NCBI RefSeq assembly: GCF_900456975.1
Contig: NZ_UGYM01000002.1
Location: forward strand, 4,216,001 to 4,280,000
Source of the DNA: Shewanella baltica
GTDB lineage: Bacteria; Pseudomonadota; Gammaproteobacteria; Enterobacterales; Shewanellaceae
DNA length: 64,000 bases
Direction: 5' to 3'
Below the pieces are notes generated by a model. The model searched no databases, was not told the origin of the DNA, and saw nothing but the letters and a program-made list of their open reading frames with translations. The position numbers and the translations under genes are program-made. Position 1 is the first letter of the stretch, and the number at the start of each line of letters is the position of its first letter. Below, piece after piece: positions 27,514-37,046 of this stretch.

Positions 27514-29457
27514 TTACTTAGCTTCAATGGGTTCACTGAAATACATTCCCTGCGCTGCGCCAACGCCGAGGATTTGCAGTGTCTGCCATTCTTCGAAGAC
27601 TTCAATCCCTTCGGCACAAACTTGCACTTCCGTTCGATACAAACCGCCAATCAAGCTACGGATGAATAATTGGTTTTCTGGGCGTAAATGAATATGCCGC
27701 ACAATCGATCTATGTAGCTTAATTAAATCAAAATGACATTCACGGATATAGTAAGTGCCAACGACCTGCTGGCCCACATGATCGACGCATAATCTCGCGC
27801 CCATTTTACGGATCATATCTAATTTAGGCTGCAACTTTTCTTGATGCTGAATCACGATATCTTCCGACACTTCGAAAATCAGTCGTGTGGTCAAATGACG
27901 ATATTCTAACAGCGTCGTTTTTAGCCATTGGGTAAAAGCTCGACTCATGAGCGAATCCAAACTCAGATTAATACTGTATATCTGTGGCGCTGATTTTTTA
28001 TTTGTTTGAGCATTCGACACGCCGTCCGCTAATTCATTCGACAGTAACAATAATACCCGCTCAATAATTTGCCGTTCGACTTGCGGCATTAAACCACATT
28101 TATTCGCCATTGGAATAAACAGTGTGGCACGAATTAACGCTCCTTGATTATCCCGCGCCCGAGTAAATATCTCTTTATGGTGCTCATTACCATCTGAATC
28201 AATTATCGGCTGGCTAAAGGGGAAGAATCGCCTTTGCACTAACGCGTTTTCTAAAAAGCTACGCCAACGCACCGAGCCTTTAGCAAACTCTTCATCAATC
28301 GCGCCTTTGTCGTACATAAACCAATTACTGTTACCCTGTAATTGTGCCGCCCTCAAAGCCATATCGGCTTCTTCAATTAACTGCGCCGCATTGTCGCCTG
28401 CGGTAAAATAAGCGCATCCGAGGTGGAAAAAGTTATCGCTATTCTCGACTTCGGGTAAAGGCTGGCTCAAACATATCTTAAGTAACTTACTGGCAAATTG
28501 GTCGGCTTCAATTAACGAGATTTGCGGCACGACTATGGCAAATTGATTGTGGGAACGACGGGCAAAAATACTGTTGGCTTGAGTTTGCAGCAATTGGCTT
28601 ATCGCGTTAACTGTTGAGTTTAATAACTCTTTGGTTACCGCTTCACCTTGGGATTGCTGCAGTAAATCCAGATCATCCATCTCTAATAAATAAATCACCC
28701 CATGGGCGAGCATCGCCTGATTATGGCTAAGGGCGTCGAGACGGTTATTTAAGAAAAGTCGATTACCAATGCGCGTTTCCGCATCGAGAAAGGTATTAGA
28801 ACGAATGAATTTGTCAAAACGACCGCGTTCTTTTTGTGCGTCTTGTAATTCTTCTAACAACTTGGTCAAAGCGCGGTTAATCAGCCTTGGCTTGCCATTT
28901 CCGGGAGCCGCGAGTGCTTGCTCGTGCTTACCTTGCAGAATCAATCGACTGCGTAAGGCTAATTCTTCAATGCCATCCAATTGCTGGGAAAACCATAAAT
29001 AGCCAAAACGCACTAAGGCAGCCACAGCTAACACACCGACCAACAGGATCAAGATTTCATACCAACTAAAAGTGTAATGATCGAAGGGTTGGGTCAAGGT
29101 CAGCTGCATACGCAGACCAGATTTTGGATCTAACACATGGTCATACACCATGGCATTTTGCGTAGTGAGATTGCCTTCATAGGCAAAGATCACTTCATCT
29201 TTCAAGGTCAGCCGAAAATCAACAGCATTGTAGGCGAGCAGCATGGGCGGCAGCCAAGCTTCCAAATCCCAATCGGGTTGGTGTTGATATTGGTCCACTA
29301 ACATAGTTTCGAGTTCGGCGACTTTTTGCTGCTGAAATTTATAGGTCATCTGCACGAAACTCATCATAGCGCTAAGCAAAAATACGAAGGCAATAGCGGC
29401 TAATGACATTAACCAAAAGCTGGTTAATTTTGTAGTTAACATTCGGGTGAATTTCAT
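27514..29457 (-). CDS. csrD: CsrD/MshH-type degenerate GGDEF-EAL membrane protein
   Basis: The 647-residue protein has two N-terminal helices (about residues 12-33 and 130-150) around a periplasmic region, a HAMP-like linker, a GGDEF-like domain (about residues 225-370) and an EAL-like domain (about residues 390-640). The diguanylate cyclase signature is lost (RRSHNQFAIVVP in its place). The phosphodiesterase EAL motif reads EIFTRARD, and the later catalytic acids are also replaced. This pattern fits CsrD, the RNase E specificity factor that promotes CsrB/C turnover without handling c-di-GMP. In vibrios the homologue at the msh locus is called MshH. It is separated from mshI by 227-245 bases and is probably its own transcription unit. 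Confidence 0.85.
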   Translation of the reverse strand: MKFTRMLTTKLTSFWLMSLAAIAFVFLLSAMMSFVQMTYKFQQQKVAELETMLVDQYQHQPDWDLEAWLPPMLLAYNAVDFRLTLKDEVIFAYEGNLTTQNAMVYDHVLDPKSGLRMQLTLTQPFDHYTFSWYEILILLVGVLAVAALVRFGYLWFSQQLDGIEELALRSRLILQGKHEQALAAPGNGKPRLINRALTKLLEELQDAQKERGRFDKFIRSNTFLDAETRIGNRLFLNNRLDALSHNQAMLAHGVIYLLEMDDLDLLQQSQGEAVTKELLNSTVNAISQLLQTQANSIFARRSHNQFAIVVPQISLIEADQFASKLLKICLSQPLPEVENSDNFFHLGCAYFTAGDNAAQLIEEADMALRAAQLQGNSNWFMYDKGAIDEEFAKGSVRWRSFLENALVQRRFFPFSQPIIDSDGNEHHKEIFTRARDNQGALIRATLFIPMANKCGLMPQVERQIIERVLLLLSNELADGVSNAQTNKKSAPQIYSINLSLDSLMSRAFTQWLKTTLLEYRHLTTRLIFEVSEDIVIQHQEKLQPKLDMIRKMGARLCVDHVGQQVVGTYYIRECHFDLIKLHRSIVRHIHLRPENQLFIRSLIGGLYRTEVQVCAEGIEVFEEWQTLQILGVGAAQGMYFSEPIEAK

Positions 29458-29596
29458 CTATCCGCTATCCTGCAGGATTATTATAATTATTTGTGCGATT
29501 TTAACAGGAGTACAACAAAGTTGTCCGTTGATTATTCAGTAGCATAACCTAAAAGGCAACCAAGACGCTGTGACTTTAATGTCCACTTAAAAACAA

Positions 29597-29620
29597 AAAA
29601 GAGGCTAATTAGCCTCTTTT
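29597..29620 (-). terminator. Terminator after the malic enzyme gene
   Basis: The palindrome AAAAGAGGCT-AATT-AGCCTCTTTT gives a 10-base stem with T residues on the 3' side when read on the minus strand, 23 bases past the malic enzyme stop. Confidence 0.8.
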
Positions 29621-29642
29621 CGATGTTTTTACCACTTTTAGC

Positions 29643-30887
29643 TTAGTCAGCGTATTTAGGTAAAGTAGGGATAGCAGCGACACCAGAGTCAATCGCCGCT
29701 TGTGCAACCGCACGGGCAACATTAGGCAACAAACGTGGGTCCATAGGTTTTGGTAGCACATATTCAGGGCCAAAACTCAGTGAAGTCACATTAGGATAAG
29801 CCTTTAATACACTCGCAGGCACAGGCTCTTTTGCCAGTGCAGCAATGGCATGAACTGCGGCGATTTTCATCTCATCATTAATGCATGACGCACGTACATC
29901 CAAGGCACCACGGAAAATAAACGGGAAACACAATACGTTATTCACTTGGTTTGGATAATCGCTGCGACCCGTACCCATGATCAAATCGCTACGCGTTGCG
30001 TGAGCCAGTGCCGGTTTGATTTCAGGATCTGGGTTAGAACAGGCAAAAATCACCGGCTTATCAGCCATCAGCGCAACTTCTTCTGCACCAATCACGTCAG
30101 GACCTGATAGACCTAAAAACACGTCTGCGCCTTTAATAACATCAAGAAGCGTGCGTTTATCGGTATCATTCGCAAATAGCGCTTTATATTCATTAAGATC
30201 CGTACGGCCAGAATGAATAACACCTTTAGTGTCTAGCATATAAATGTTAGCGCGATTCGCACCACATTTGACCAACATAGTCATACAAGCAATGGCAGCA
30301 GCACCGGCGCCCATACATACAAACGTTGCGTCGCGGATCAACTTGCCTTGAATTTCCAGCGCATTAATCATACCCGCCGCAGTCACAATTGCGGTGCCGT
30401 GCTGATCGTCATGGAATACCGGCACTTTACAACGGGCAATCAATTCACGTTCGATAACAAAGCATTCGGGCGCTTTAATATCTTCAAGATTGATACCACC
30501 AAAAGTGTCAGCAATCGCTGCAACTGTATTGATAAATTCTTCAGGCGTATTGTGGGTGATCTCAATATCTGTCGAATCGATATTTGCAAAATGCTTGAAC
30601 AATAATGCTTTGCCTTCCATCACAGGTTTAGAAGCCAAGGGGCCTAAATTGCCTAAACCTAAGATCGCCGTACCATTAGTAATCACGGCAACCGTATTAC
30701 CTTTATTGGTATAACGATACGCATTGTCAGGATTAGCCGCGATTTCACGCACAGGCTCAGCCACACCAGGGCTATAAGCTAGGGCGAGATCGTGACTCGT
30801 TTCGGCAGGTTTGGTAAGGCAAACTGCGGTTTTGCCTGGTATTGGAAATTCATGATAATCGAGTGCTTGTTGACGAATATCTGACAT
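29643..30887 (-). CDS. Malic enzyme (oxaloacetate-decarboxylating malate dehydrogenase), short form
   Basis: The enzyme converts malate to pyruvate and CO2 with NAD(P)+ reduction, linking the TCA cycle to pyruvate. The 414-residue protein has the catalytic Tyr38 in LAYSPGVAEP, Lys93 in MEGKALLFK, metal ligands in NLEDIKAPECF and FHDDQHGTA, and a Rossmann segment GAGAAAIACMTML. It lacks the C-terminal phosphotransacetylase-like domain of E. coli MaeB, so it is the compact bacterial type. Cofactor preference cannot be read safely. It is a single-gene unit with its own terminator and a 534-base upstream region. Confidence 0.93.
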   Translation of the reverse strand: MSDIRQQALDYHEFPIPGKTAVCLTKPAETSHDLALAYSPGVAEPVREIAANPDNAYRYTNKGNTVAVITNGTAILGLGNLGPLASKPVMEGKALLFKHFANIDSTDIEITHNTPEEFINTVAAIADTFGGINLEDIKAPECFVIERELIARCKVPVFHDDQHGTAIVTAAGMINALEIQGKLIRDATFVCMGAGAAAIACMTMLVKCGANRANIYMLDTKGVIHSGRTDLNEYKALFANDTDKRTLLDVIKGADVFLGLSGPDVIGAEEVALMADKPVIFACSNPDPEIKPALAHATRSDLIMGTGRSDYPNQVNNVLCFPFIFRGALDVRASCINDEMKIAAVHAIAALAKEPVPASVLKAYPNVTSLSFGPEYVLPKPMDPRLLPNVARAVAQAAIDSGVAAIPTLPKYAD

Positions 30888-31112
30888 TTTAAAATCCTGA
30901 AATGCGACATTTATAATTTATGAGAGTAAGGCCTACCAACACACATCTAGTCTCACCAAAGGGTGATGTTAATAGCCTGGCTGGTCGGGGTAAGATACGC
31001 CAATAAGGGGAATTTTTAAATAAGAGATTCAGAAATTTCACTTTAGCCTTCAAATAGACCCTCTAAGCTTAGTTTTATAAACTTATCTCCTATAATAAAG
31101 CTGCATTTCTTA

Positions 31113-31147
31113 ATATATTTTGTAGGAAACAAACATATATTTTGTAG
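31113..31147. repeat. 13-base direct repeat, ATATATTTTGTAG, twice
   Basis: ATATATTTTGTAG occurs at 31113-31125 and again at 31135-31147, a centre distance of 22 bases (about two helical turns). Both lie about 230-270 bases upstream of the malic enzyme start. This spacing suggests a tandem protein-binding site on one DNA face, but no known regulator motif is recognised. Confidence 0.5.
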
Positions 31148-31376
31148 TTATAGCGCTAGTTGTAGCGAGTTAATCTCAAAAATGTTGGTTAAATTACAAT
31201 ATATAACGGCTAGCATATTTATCTTATAGTTAATTGCTATAAATAAGTCGAATTACATACTTGAACTCGCAATACTCAATAAGTTGACGATTAATTGAGT
31301 GAAGTCGTACCAGATGGGATTTAACATAAGTATTAAGATAGGCGTAAATAAAGCAGTTCGGCAAATGACAGAAAGC

Positions 31377-31400
31377 AAAAAGGCGCCATAGGCGCCTTTT
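31377..31400 (-). terminator. Terminator of rpmE
   Basis: The stem AAAAAGGCGCC-ATA-GGCGCCTTTT lies 22 bases after the rpmE stop. Read on the minus strand it ends in a T run. A near-perfect GC-rich core makes it convincing. Confidence 0.88.
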
Positions 31401-31421
31401 CTAGAAACACTGCAATCGCAA

Positions 31422-31634
31422 TTATTTCTTTGCAAGCACTGCGAAGCGCTTGTTGAATTTGTCGATACGACCGCCAGTATCAACAACTTTTTGTGTACCA
31501 GTGTAGAATGGGTGACAAGCACCACATACGTCTAAATGCAGATCTTTACCAGCAGTAGAGTTTACTTTGATAACGTTACCACAAGTACAGTTTGCAGTGA
31601 TGATAGCGTATTTTGGGTGGATACCTGGTTTCAT
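31422..31634 (-). CDS. rpmE: 50S ribosomal protein L31, zinc-binding form
   Basis: The 70-residue protein [20 protein letters not shown] has the two CxC/CxxC pairs (CTC at residues 16-18, CGAC at residues 37-40) that mark the zinc-containing C+ type of L31. It is located at the bridge of the central protuberance of the ribosome. Position next to priA (with one gene between) matches the conserved rpmE-priA arrangement of enterobacteria. It is a monocistronic unit with a clear terminator. Confidence 0.97.
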
Positions 31635-31815
31635 TGGGGTTACCTCAAAAGTGTAAGGCCATGTCGCTCTTCCAACCCGTAGTCGGACACCACATGCATG
31701 TTAATAACAATATGTTTAGGGCGCAGAATGGTACAGCATACCCACAAGGGATACAAGTAGATTATCTGAGCGTTTGACGGTTATTCTGCGTCTATTTTGA
31801 CTTTAGTTCGCCGCT

Positions 31816-32865
31816 TCATTTTTCCGCCTCTTTAGCTTCAAACATCGCCAGCGCCTCTTTGGCGTTAGCATGCTGTGCCAAAATCATTTTTGAAGGACAG
31901 GACAGAGCCGCATTACTCTTGAGTGCGTTGATTTTATTTTTTGAGAAAGCCGCTGGATTCGCCTCGTAGATCGCCAGCATAGCGCCATAAACACTCACGT
32001 CCCAATCGTTGGCATAGCGATTGGCGATACGCCACAAGGTCTCACCAGCAAGATAAGTTAACTGACAATGTTCAGGTGTCTGCGAAGCTGTTGGGGACGT
32101 TTCAACAGCATTCGCCTTGAGTTCGCTATGTGTTGTCTTCGCAGTTTCTGTAGCTACGACTTCAGACATAACAGTCTCAGGTACTACAGTTTCAACAGGC
32201 GTTGTTTTAGCAGCAACAGGTTCAGAGATTTTAACGACAGGCTTTACTTCGGCAACCTGTGTATTTTGCTCATTCGCTGCTTCAGGGAATTTAAAGCCAG
32301 TCACGACTTCAGGCGCTGGCACTGTGGGCTTAGTATCGACATGAGTATTTGCAGCCGCGATAACCGCCGTCGCAGGCTTAGCCTCCACCACTGGCGTGGA
32401 TTCAGCGGCCACTTTTACAGGCTGAGCATTCACTTTATCCGCACGCTTTTGCACCAGCGCTGTCGTCGTATTTTTACTGCCCGATGCCGCTTTTACGGTT
32501 AGCGTGGCCAATGTTGGCTTAGCCTCACCAAATAGATTGATACTTTTGACCTCATACCATCGGTCGAGTCGATACTCCCTCACTAAGAGTTTAGCCTTGT
32601 CATCTTTTACATCTTCAACACCCGTAAGCAAAACTAAAAAGCGATTAAGCGCCTCAACCATTAACTTTTCTTCGCTGCCGGCTTGCTGCACTACAAACTC
32701 TAAGCGCGACATGTCTTGATTGTCCGCAATCACATTCACCCTGAGTTTAGGATAACCACCTAACTCAAACATGCGGCTGTTAACGCTCACATGGGAGACT
32801 TGAGCCATGCTCTGTGCGCTACACACTAACGCGAGTAGACCTAATGATTTCACTATATTAGCCAT
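31816..32865 (-). CDS. Secreted FimV-like protein with C-terminal LysM-type motif
   Basis: The 349-residue protein has a signal peptide (about residues 1-21, ending SMAQ) and an N-terminal FimV-type beta domain (HVSVNSRMFELGGYPKLRVNV, and MVEALNRFLVLLTG). A 120-residue linker rich in A, V, T, P and E follows, then a C-terminal domain with LTYLAGETLWRIANRYANDWDVSVYGAMLAIYEANPAAF. That segment is like the peptidoglycan-binding LysM/FimV region. The large membrane-spanning and cytoplasmic TPR part of full FimV/HubP is absent, so this is a short stand-alone relative. It might bind cell wall near poles or septum; that is inference. Transcribed away from priA. Confidence 0.75.
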   Translation of the reverse strand: MANIVKSLGLLALVCSAQSMAQVSHVSVNSRMFELGGYPKLRVNVIADNQDMSRLEFVVQQAGSEEKLMVEALNRFLVLLTGVEDVKDDKAKLLVREYRLDRWYEVKSINLFGEAKPTLATLTVKAASGSKNTTTALVQKRADKVNAQPVKVAAESTPVVEAKPATAVIAAANTHVDTKPTVPAPEVVTGFKFPEAANEQNTQVAEVKPVVKISEPVAAKTTPVETVVPETVMSEVVATETAKTTHSELKANAVETSPTASQTPEHCQLTYLAGETLWRIANRYANDWDVSVYGAMLAIYEANPAAFSKNKINALKSNAALSCPSKMILAQHANAKEALAMFEAKEAEK

Positions 32866-32967
32866 TTATTTACTCTCAACTATCCTTGGTAAACCATCAT
32901 TAGGGCTAGCCCTAGCCAGCCGCGCTGAGTACACTAAACCACATTCTTGCCTAAGACTTGCCTGCAT

Positions 32968-35163
32968 ATGTCATTGTTTGTCGAAGTTGCGTTACCTGTG
33001 CCTATGCGGCAAACCTTTAGCTACCGCGTACCCGAAACTTATCCTAGTACACCGCAGATAGGCGTGCGCGTTAAAGTCCCCTTCGGTCGTCAACAATTAA
33101 TCGGATTAGTCACAGGTATCACAGATACGTGCAGCTTAGCGCCTAAGCAGATTAAGTCTGTGCTTGAGTTTATCGACGATAAACCTTTGTTGCCTGAATC
33201 ACTTTATAAATTAACCCTTTGGGCCGCGAGATACTATTTTTGCAGCCAAGGGCAGATGCTAACCCAAGCCTTACCAGTGGCCCTTCGCAAAGGGCTCGAT
33301 GCCGCGCCGCAAAAGATCCAATTCTGGCAATTAACTGAGATAGGCCAAAATATTGCGCCCGAAGCGGTTAAGCGAGCACCCGCACAGAAAAAATTACTCG
33401 AGTTACTCAAACCCGCCAGCTTAACCCAAGAAGAAGTGATCAGCTTAGATATCAGTAAAGCGGCACTGAAAGCCCTAGAAGATAAAGGCTGGGTGGCACG
33501 CCACGAAAAAATCGCCGAGCTTAACCTCGACTGGCGTACCACACTCGAAATGGACGAAACGCCACATAAACTCAATAAAGAACAAGCCGTCGCCGTTGCC
33601 ACGTTAAATCTGCAACAAGGGTATCACTGTACTTTATTAGAAGGCATTACCGGTTCGGGTAAAACTGAAGTCTATTTGGCGGTGCTCGAGGAAATCCTCA
33701 AGCAAGGCAAGCAAGCGTTAATTTTAGTGCCTGAAATCGGTTTAACACCCCAGACTATCAATCGCTTTAAGCGCCGTTTTAAAGTCAATGTCGCCATATT
33801 GCACTCAGGGTTAACCGACAATCAAAGACTCGAAGCTTGGCGCCAAGCCCGCTGTGGTCAGGCCGCCATCATTATCGGCACCCGCTCGGCTTTGTTCACG
33901 CCGATGGCCTATCCCGGCATCATCATACTCGATGAAGAACACGACAGTAGCTTCAAGCAACAGGAAGGCGTCGGTTACCACGCCCGTGACTTGGCAGTCA
34001 TGCGAGGCCATTTAGAATCAATTCCTGTGATATTAGGCACGGCAACCCCCTCACTCGAAAGTCTACAAAATGCCTTAAGTGGCCGTTACCATCATTTGCA
34101 ATTGGGTGAGCGCGCTGGCGCAGCTAAAAAAGTGCGCCAAGGCATTATCGACATTAAAAATATGCCGTTAAAAGCAGGAATGTCGGTGCCGCTGCTGAAC
34201 GAAATCCGTCTGCATTTAGACGCAGGCAACCAAGTATTACTGTTTCTCAATCGCCGCGGCTTCGCACCCGCTCTGCTTTGCCACGAGTGTGGGCACTTAC
34301 ACGAGTGCGACCGCTGCGACGCGTTTTTCACAGTGCATCAATCCCTTGGTGAAATTTGCTGCCACCATTGCGGCAATCAATATGCCATACCTAAGCAATG
34401 TCACAAATGTGGTAGCACTATGTTGATGGGCCAAGGTATAGGCACAGAGCAACTCGCCGAGGCACTGCAACAGGAGTTTCCGAAACATCCAGTGGTGCGC
34501 ATCGACCGCGATACCACTCGCCTAAAAGGCTCATTAGAAACCCACTTAAACGCAATTCATAAGGGCGAATATAAAATCCTCGTCGGCACGCAAATGCTAG
34601 CCAAAGGTCATCACTTTCCTGATGTGACGCTTGTTGGGCTACTCGATGTCGATGGCGCCTTATTTAGCGCCGACTTCCGCGCGCCCGAGCGTTTTGGGCA
34701 ACTCTATACCCAAGTCGCCGGTCGTGCTGGGCGCGCCAGCAAACCCGGCACGGTATTATTGCAAACTCACCAGAGCGACAATCCTATTTTGCGGGATTTG
34801 CTGCATCGCGGTTATGGCGAGTTTGCCCGCAGCCAGTTAAAAGAGCGTCAACAAGCACTGCTGCCGCCAGCATGGCACATGGTGTTGGTGCGCGCCGAAG
34901 CGCACTTAGCCAGTGATGCCGATAACTTTCTCAACGCCTTCGCCGCGCTTTTGCCGCAAGATAAAGAATTTGAGGTAATTGGTCCTATGCCAGCGCCCTT
35001 AGATAAAAAAGCCGGCAAGTTCCGTCGCCAACTGCTATTCCAAGCTAAAAACCGCAACCGTCTGCAGCAAGAGTTTGAACGTATTCATCCGCTTGTAGAG
35101 CAGCTTATCGAAGCCAAGCGCTGCCGATGGAGCTTAGACAGAGATCCACAGGATCTCCTCTGA
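32968..35163 (+). CDS. priA: Primosomal replication restart helicase PriA
   Basis: PriA is the 3'-5' helicase that reloads the replisome at stalled forks. The protein has about 731 residues from ATG 32968; the frame is open from 32947, but MSLFVEVALPVPMRQTF is the family start. It has an N-terminal DNA-binding domain, Walker A GITGSGKTEVYL (about residues 226-237) and DEEH in ILDEEHDSSFKQQ. Two zinc sites are made of CHECGHLHECDRC and CHHCGNQYAIPKQCHKC (about residues 435-480), and a helicase C domain with AGRAGR-like VAGRAGRA completes it. All key motifs are intact. Confidence 0.97.
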   Translation: MSLFVEVALPVPMRQTFSYRVPETYPSTPQIGVRVKVPFGRQQLIGLVTGITDTCSLAPKQIKSVLEFIDDKPLLPESLYKLTLWAARYYFCSQGQMLTQALPVALRKGLDAAPQKIQFWQLTEIGQNIAPEAVKRAPAQKKLLELLKPASLTQEEVISLDISKAALKALEDKGWVARHEKIAELNLDWRTTLEMDETPHKLNKEQAVAVATLNLQQGYHCTLLEGITGSGKTEVYLAVLEEILKQGKQALILVPEIGLTPQTINRFKRRFKVNVAILHSGLTDNQRLEAWRQARCGQAAIIIGTRSALFTPMAYPGIIILDEEHDSSFKQQEGVGYHARDLAVMRGHLESIPVILGTATPSLESLQNALSGRYHHLQLGERAGAAKKVRQGIIDIKNMPLKAGMSVPLLNEIRLHLDAGNQVLLFLNRRGFAPALLCHECGHLHECDRCDAFFTVHQSLGEICCHHCGNQYAIPKQCHKCGSTMLMGQGIGTEQLAEALQQEFPKHPVVRIDRDTTRLKGSLETHLNAIHKGEYKILVGTQMLAKGHHFPDVTLVGLLDVDGALFSADFRAPERFGQLYTQVAGRAGRASKPGTVLLQTHQSDNPILRDLLHRGYGEFARSQLKERQQALLPPAWHMVLVRAEAHLASDADNFLNAFAALLPQDKEFEVIGPMPAPLDKKAGKFRRQLLFQAKNRNRLQQEFERIHPLVEQLIEAKRCRWSLDRDPQDLL

Positions 35164-35297
35164 GTCGAGTATTTGATAAGTATTTAAGCGCCATTTGATA
35201 AAAAATCATCGGGAAGATAGCAATTGTTAGCCACAAACGGCTAAAATATGCGGTTATTCCCTGTATTCACTCTTAAAGTTAGTGCCGATTAGAACCC

Positions 35298-37043
35298 ATG
35301 AAATCACATATCCAATCATTACTTGAACAAACTCTAGAATCCTTTAAACAACAAGGTATTGTGCCTGCTGACTTTGAAGCGCGCATTCAGGTAGATCGAA
35401 CCAAGGATAAGAGTCATGGCGACTTGGCAACCAACTTAGCCATGATGCTGACTAAGGTCGCAGGCAAGAATCCACGCGAATTAGCCCAACTGATCATCGA
35501 CACCTTACCGGCTTCGGCTTATGTGGCTAAGGTTGAGATCGCAGGTCCTGGCTTTATCAACTTTTTTATCAACGACAGCGCCTTAGCGGATCAACTGCAA
35601 AATGCCGTCAACGATGAGCATTTAGGTATCAAGTTACCGACACCGCAAACCGTTGTTGTTGATTACTCTTCACCAAACCTCGCCAAAGAAATGCACGTAG
35701 GTCACCTACGTTCAACCATCATTGGTGACAGTGTGGTACGTGCGCTGGAATTTTTAGGCCACAAAGTCATTCGTCAAAACCATGTGGGCGACTGGGGTAC
35801 ACAATTTGGTATGTTGCTGGCCTATATGGAAGAGCTACGCGCCAAAAATGGTGAGAAAGCGCAACTTGAACTGTCTGATTTAGAAAACTTTTACCGCGCT
35901 GCCAAACTGCGCTTCGACGAATCGGCCGAGTTTGCGACCCGCGCTCGTCAATTAGTGGTTGAGTTGCAATCTGGCGACGAATACTGCAACAAACTGTGGC
36001 GCGAATTTAACGACATTTCGTTGAGCCACTGCCATGAAGTCTACGCCCGTTTAGGTGTGAGCCTGACCCGCGCCGACGTGCACGGTGAAAGTGCGTATAA
36101 CGCCGATCTCGAGCAAGTAGTTAAAGATTTAGATGCCCAAGGTTTATTAACCGAAAGCAACGGCGCCAAAGTTGTATTCCAAGAAGCCTTCCGCAATAAA
36201 GAAGGTGAGCCACTACCAGTGATCATCCAAAAAGCTGATGGCGGCTACTTGTATGCCACCTCAGATCTTGCGGCAATGCGCTACCGTTCGAACGTGTTAA
36301 AAGCCGATCGCGTACTGTATTTTGTTGACCTACGTCAGGCGCTGCATTTCCAACAAGTCTTCAGCCTAGCCAAGCTGGCTAAATTTGTTCGTGAAGATAT
36401 GTCATTGGAACACTTAGGTTTTGGCACGATGAACGGCGAAGATGGCCGTCCATTCAAAACCCGTAGCGGCGGCGTCGTTAAGTTAGTCGACCTGTTAGAA
36501 GAAGCCAACGTGCGCGCACTTGAACTCGTTCGCAGCAAAAATCCAGATATGGATGAAGTCACGCTGACTGAAATCGCTCGCGTCGTTGGGATCAGTGCCG
36601 TTAAATATGCTGACTTGTCGAAAAACCGTACCAGCGATTACATATTCAGCTTCGAACAAATGCTCAGCTTCGAAGGCAATACCGCACCTTACCTGCTGTA
36701 CGCATACACCCGTGTTGCAGGCATCTTCAAGCGTGTAACCGATCTGGATCTCAGCCAAGCGAAAATCGTGCTTGAGCATGAAAAAGAGAAAGACCTCGGT
36801 AACAAGTTAGCGCAGTTCGGTGAGATCCTCAGTCGCGTTGTCGATAAAGGTCAACCGCACGTACTGTGTGCTTACCTGTATGAATTAGCGGGAGCTTTCT
36901 CAAGTTTCTACGAAGCGTGCCCCGTACTTGCTGCTGATAACGACGCGCAAAAGAACAGCCGTTTATTACTCGCACAGCTGACGGCTCGTACGTTACAAAA
37001 AGGCCTAAATCTACTCGGTATCGAAACCTTAGAGCGGATGTAA
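35298..37043 (+). CDS. argS: Arginyl-tRNA synthetase
   Basis: The 581-residue class I enzyme charges tRNA-Arg. The N-terminal additional domain is present, the HIGH-type motif reads HVGHLRS (about residues 132-138), and the KMSKS loop is the ArgS-type relaxed form in RPFKTRSGG (about residues 378-386). The DALR anticodon domain lies at the C-terminus ([18 protein letters not shown]). Lack of a canonical KMSKS is normal for ArgS. It is followed after 3 bases by the SPOR gene, suggesting co-transcription. Confidence 0.98.
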   Translation: MKSHIQSLLEQTLESFKQQGIVPADFEARIQVDRTKDKSHGDLATNLAMMLTKVAGKNPRELAQLIIDTLPASAYVAKVEIAGPGFINFFINDSALADQLQNAVNDEHLGIKLPTPQTVVVDYSSPNLAKEMHVGHLRSTIIGDSVVRALEFLGHKVIRQNHVGDWGTQFGMLLAYMEELRAKNGEKAQLELSDLENFYRAAKLRFDESAEFATRARQLVVELQSGDEYCNKLWREFNDISLSHCHEVYARLGVSLTRADVHGESAYNADLEQVVKDLDAQGLLTESNGAKVVFQEAFRNKEGEPLPVIIQKADGGYLYATSDLAAMRYRSNVLKADRVLYFVDLRQALHFQQVFSLAKLAKFVREDMSLEHLGFGTMNGEDGRPFKTRSGGVVKLVDLLEEANVRALELVRSKNPDMDEVTLTEIARVVGISAVKYADLSKNRTSDYIFSFEQMLSFEGNTAPYLLYAYTRVAGIFKRVTDLDLSQAKIVLEHEKEKDLGNKLAQFGEILSRVVDKGQPHVLCAYLYELAGAFSSFYEACPVLAADNDAQKNSRLLLAQLTARTLQKGLNLLGIETLERM

Positions 37044-37046
37044 GCC

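Larger units (their letters stand above)
30888..31421. other. Long AT-rich intergenic region upstream of the malic enzyme gene
   Basis: No protein-coding gene is convincing here. It holds the promoter of the malic enzyme gene, a 13-base direct repeat (31113-31147, listed separately) and, at its right end, the rpmE terminator. The stretch 31080-31260 is very AT-rich, and a palindromic TAGCGCTA lies near 31151. Nothing else is recognised. Confidence 0.55.

Noticed and set aside
32068..32502. 144-codon plus-strand frame rich in R/S/F/C opposite the FimV-like gene
   Set aside because: Shadow of the A/V/T/P/E-rich linker of the real gene.
35298..37043. Missing KMSKS motif in ArgS as a possible defect
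   Set aside because: Arginyl-tRNA synthetases normally lack a canonical KMSKS; the rest of the protein is intact.
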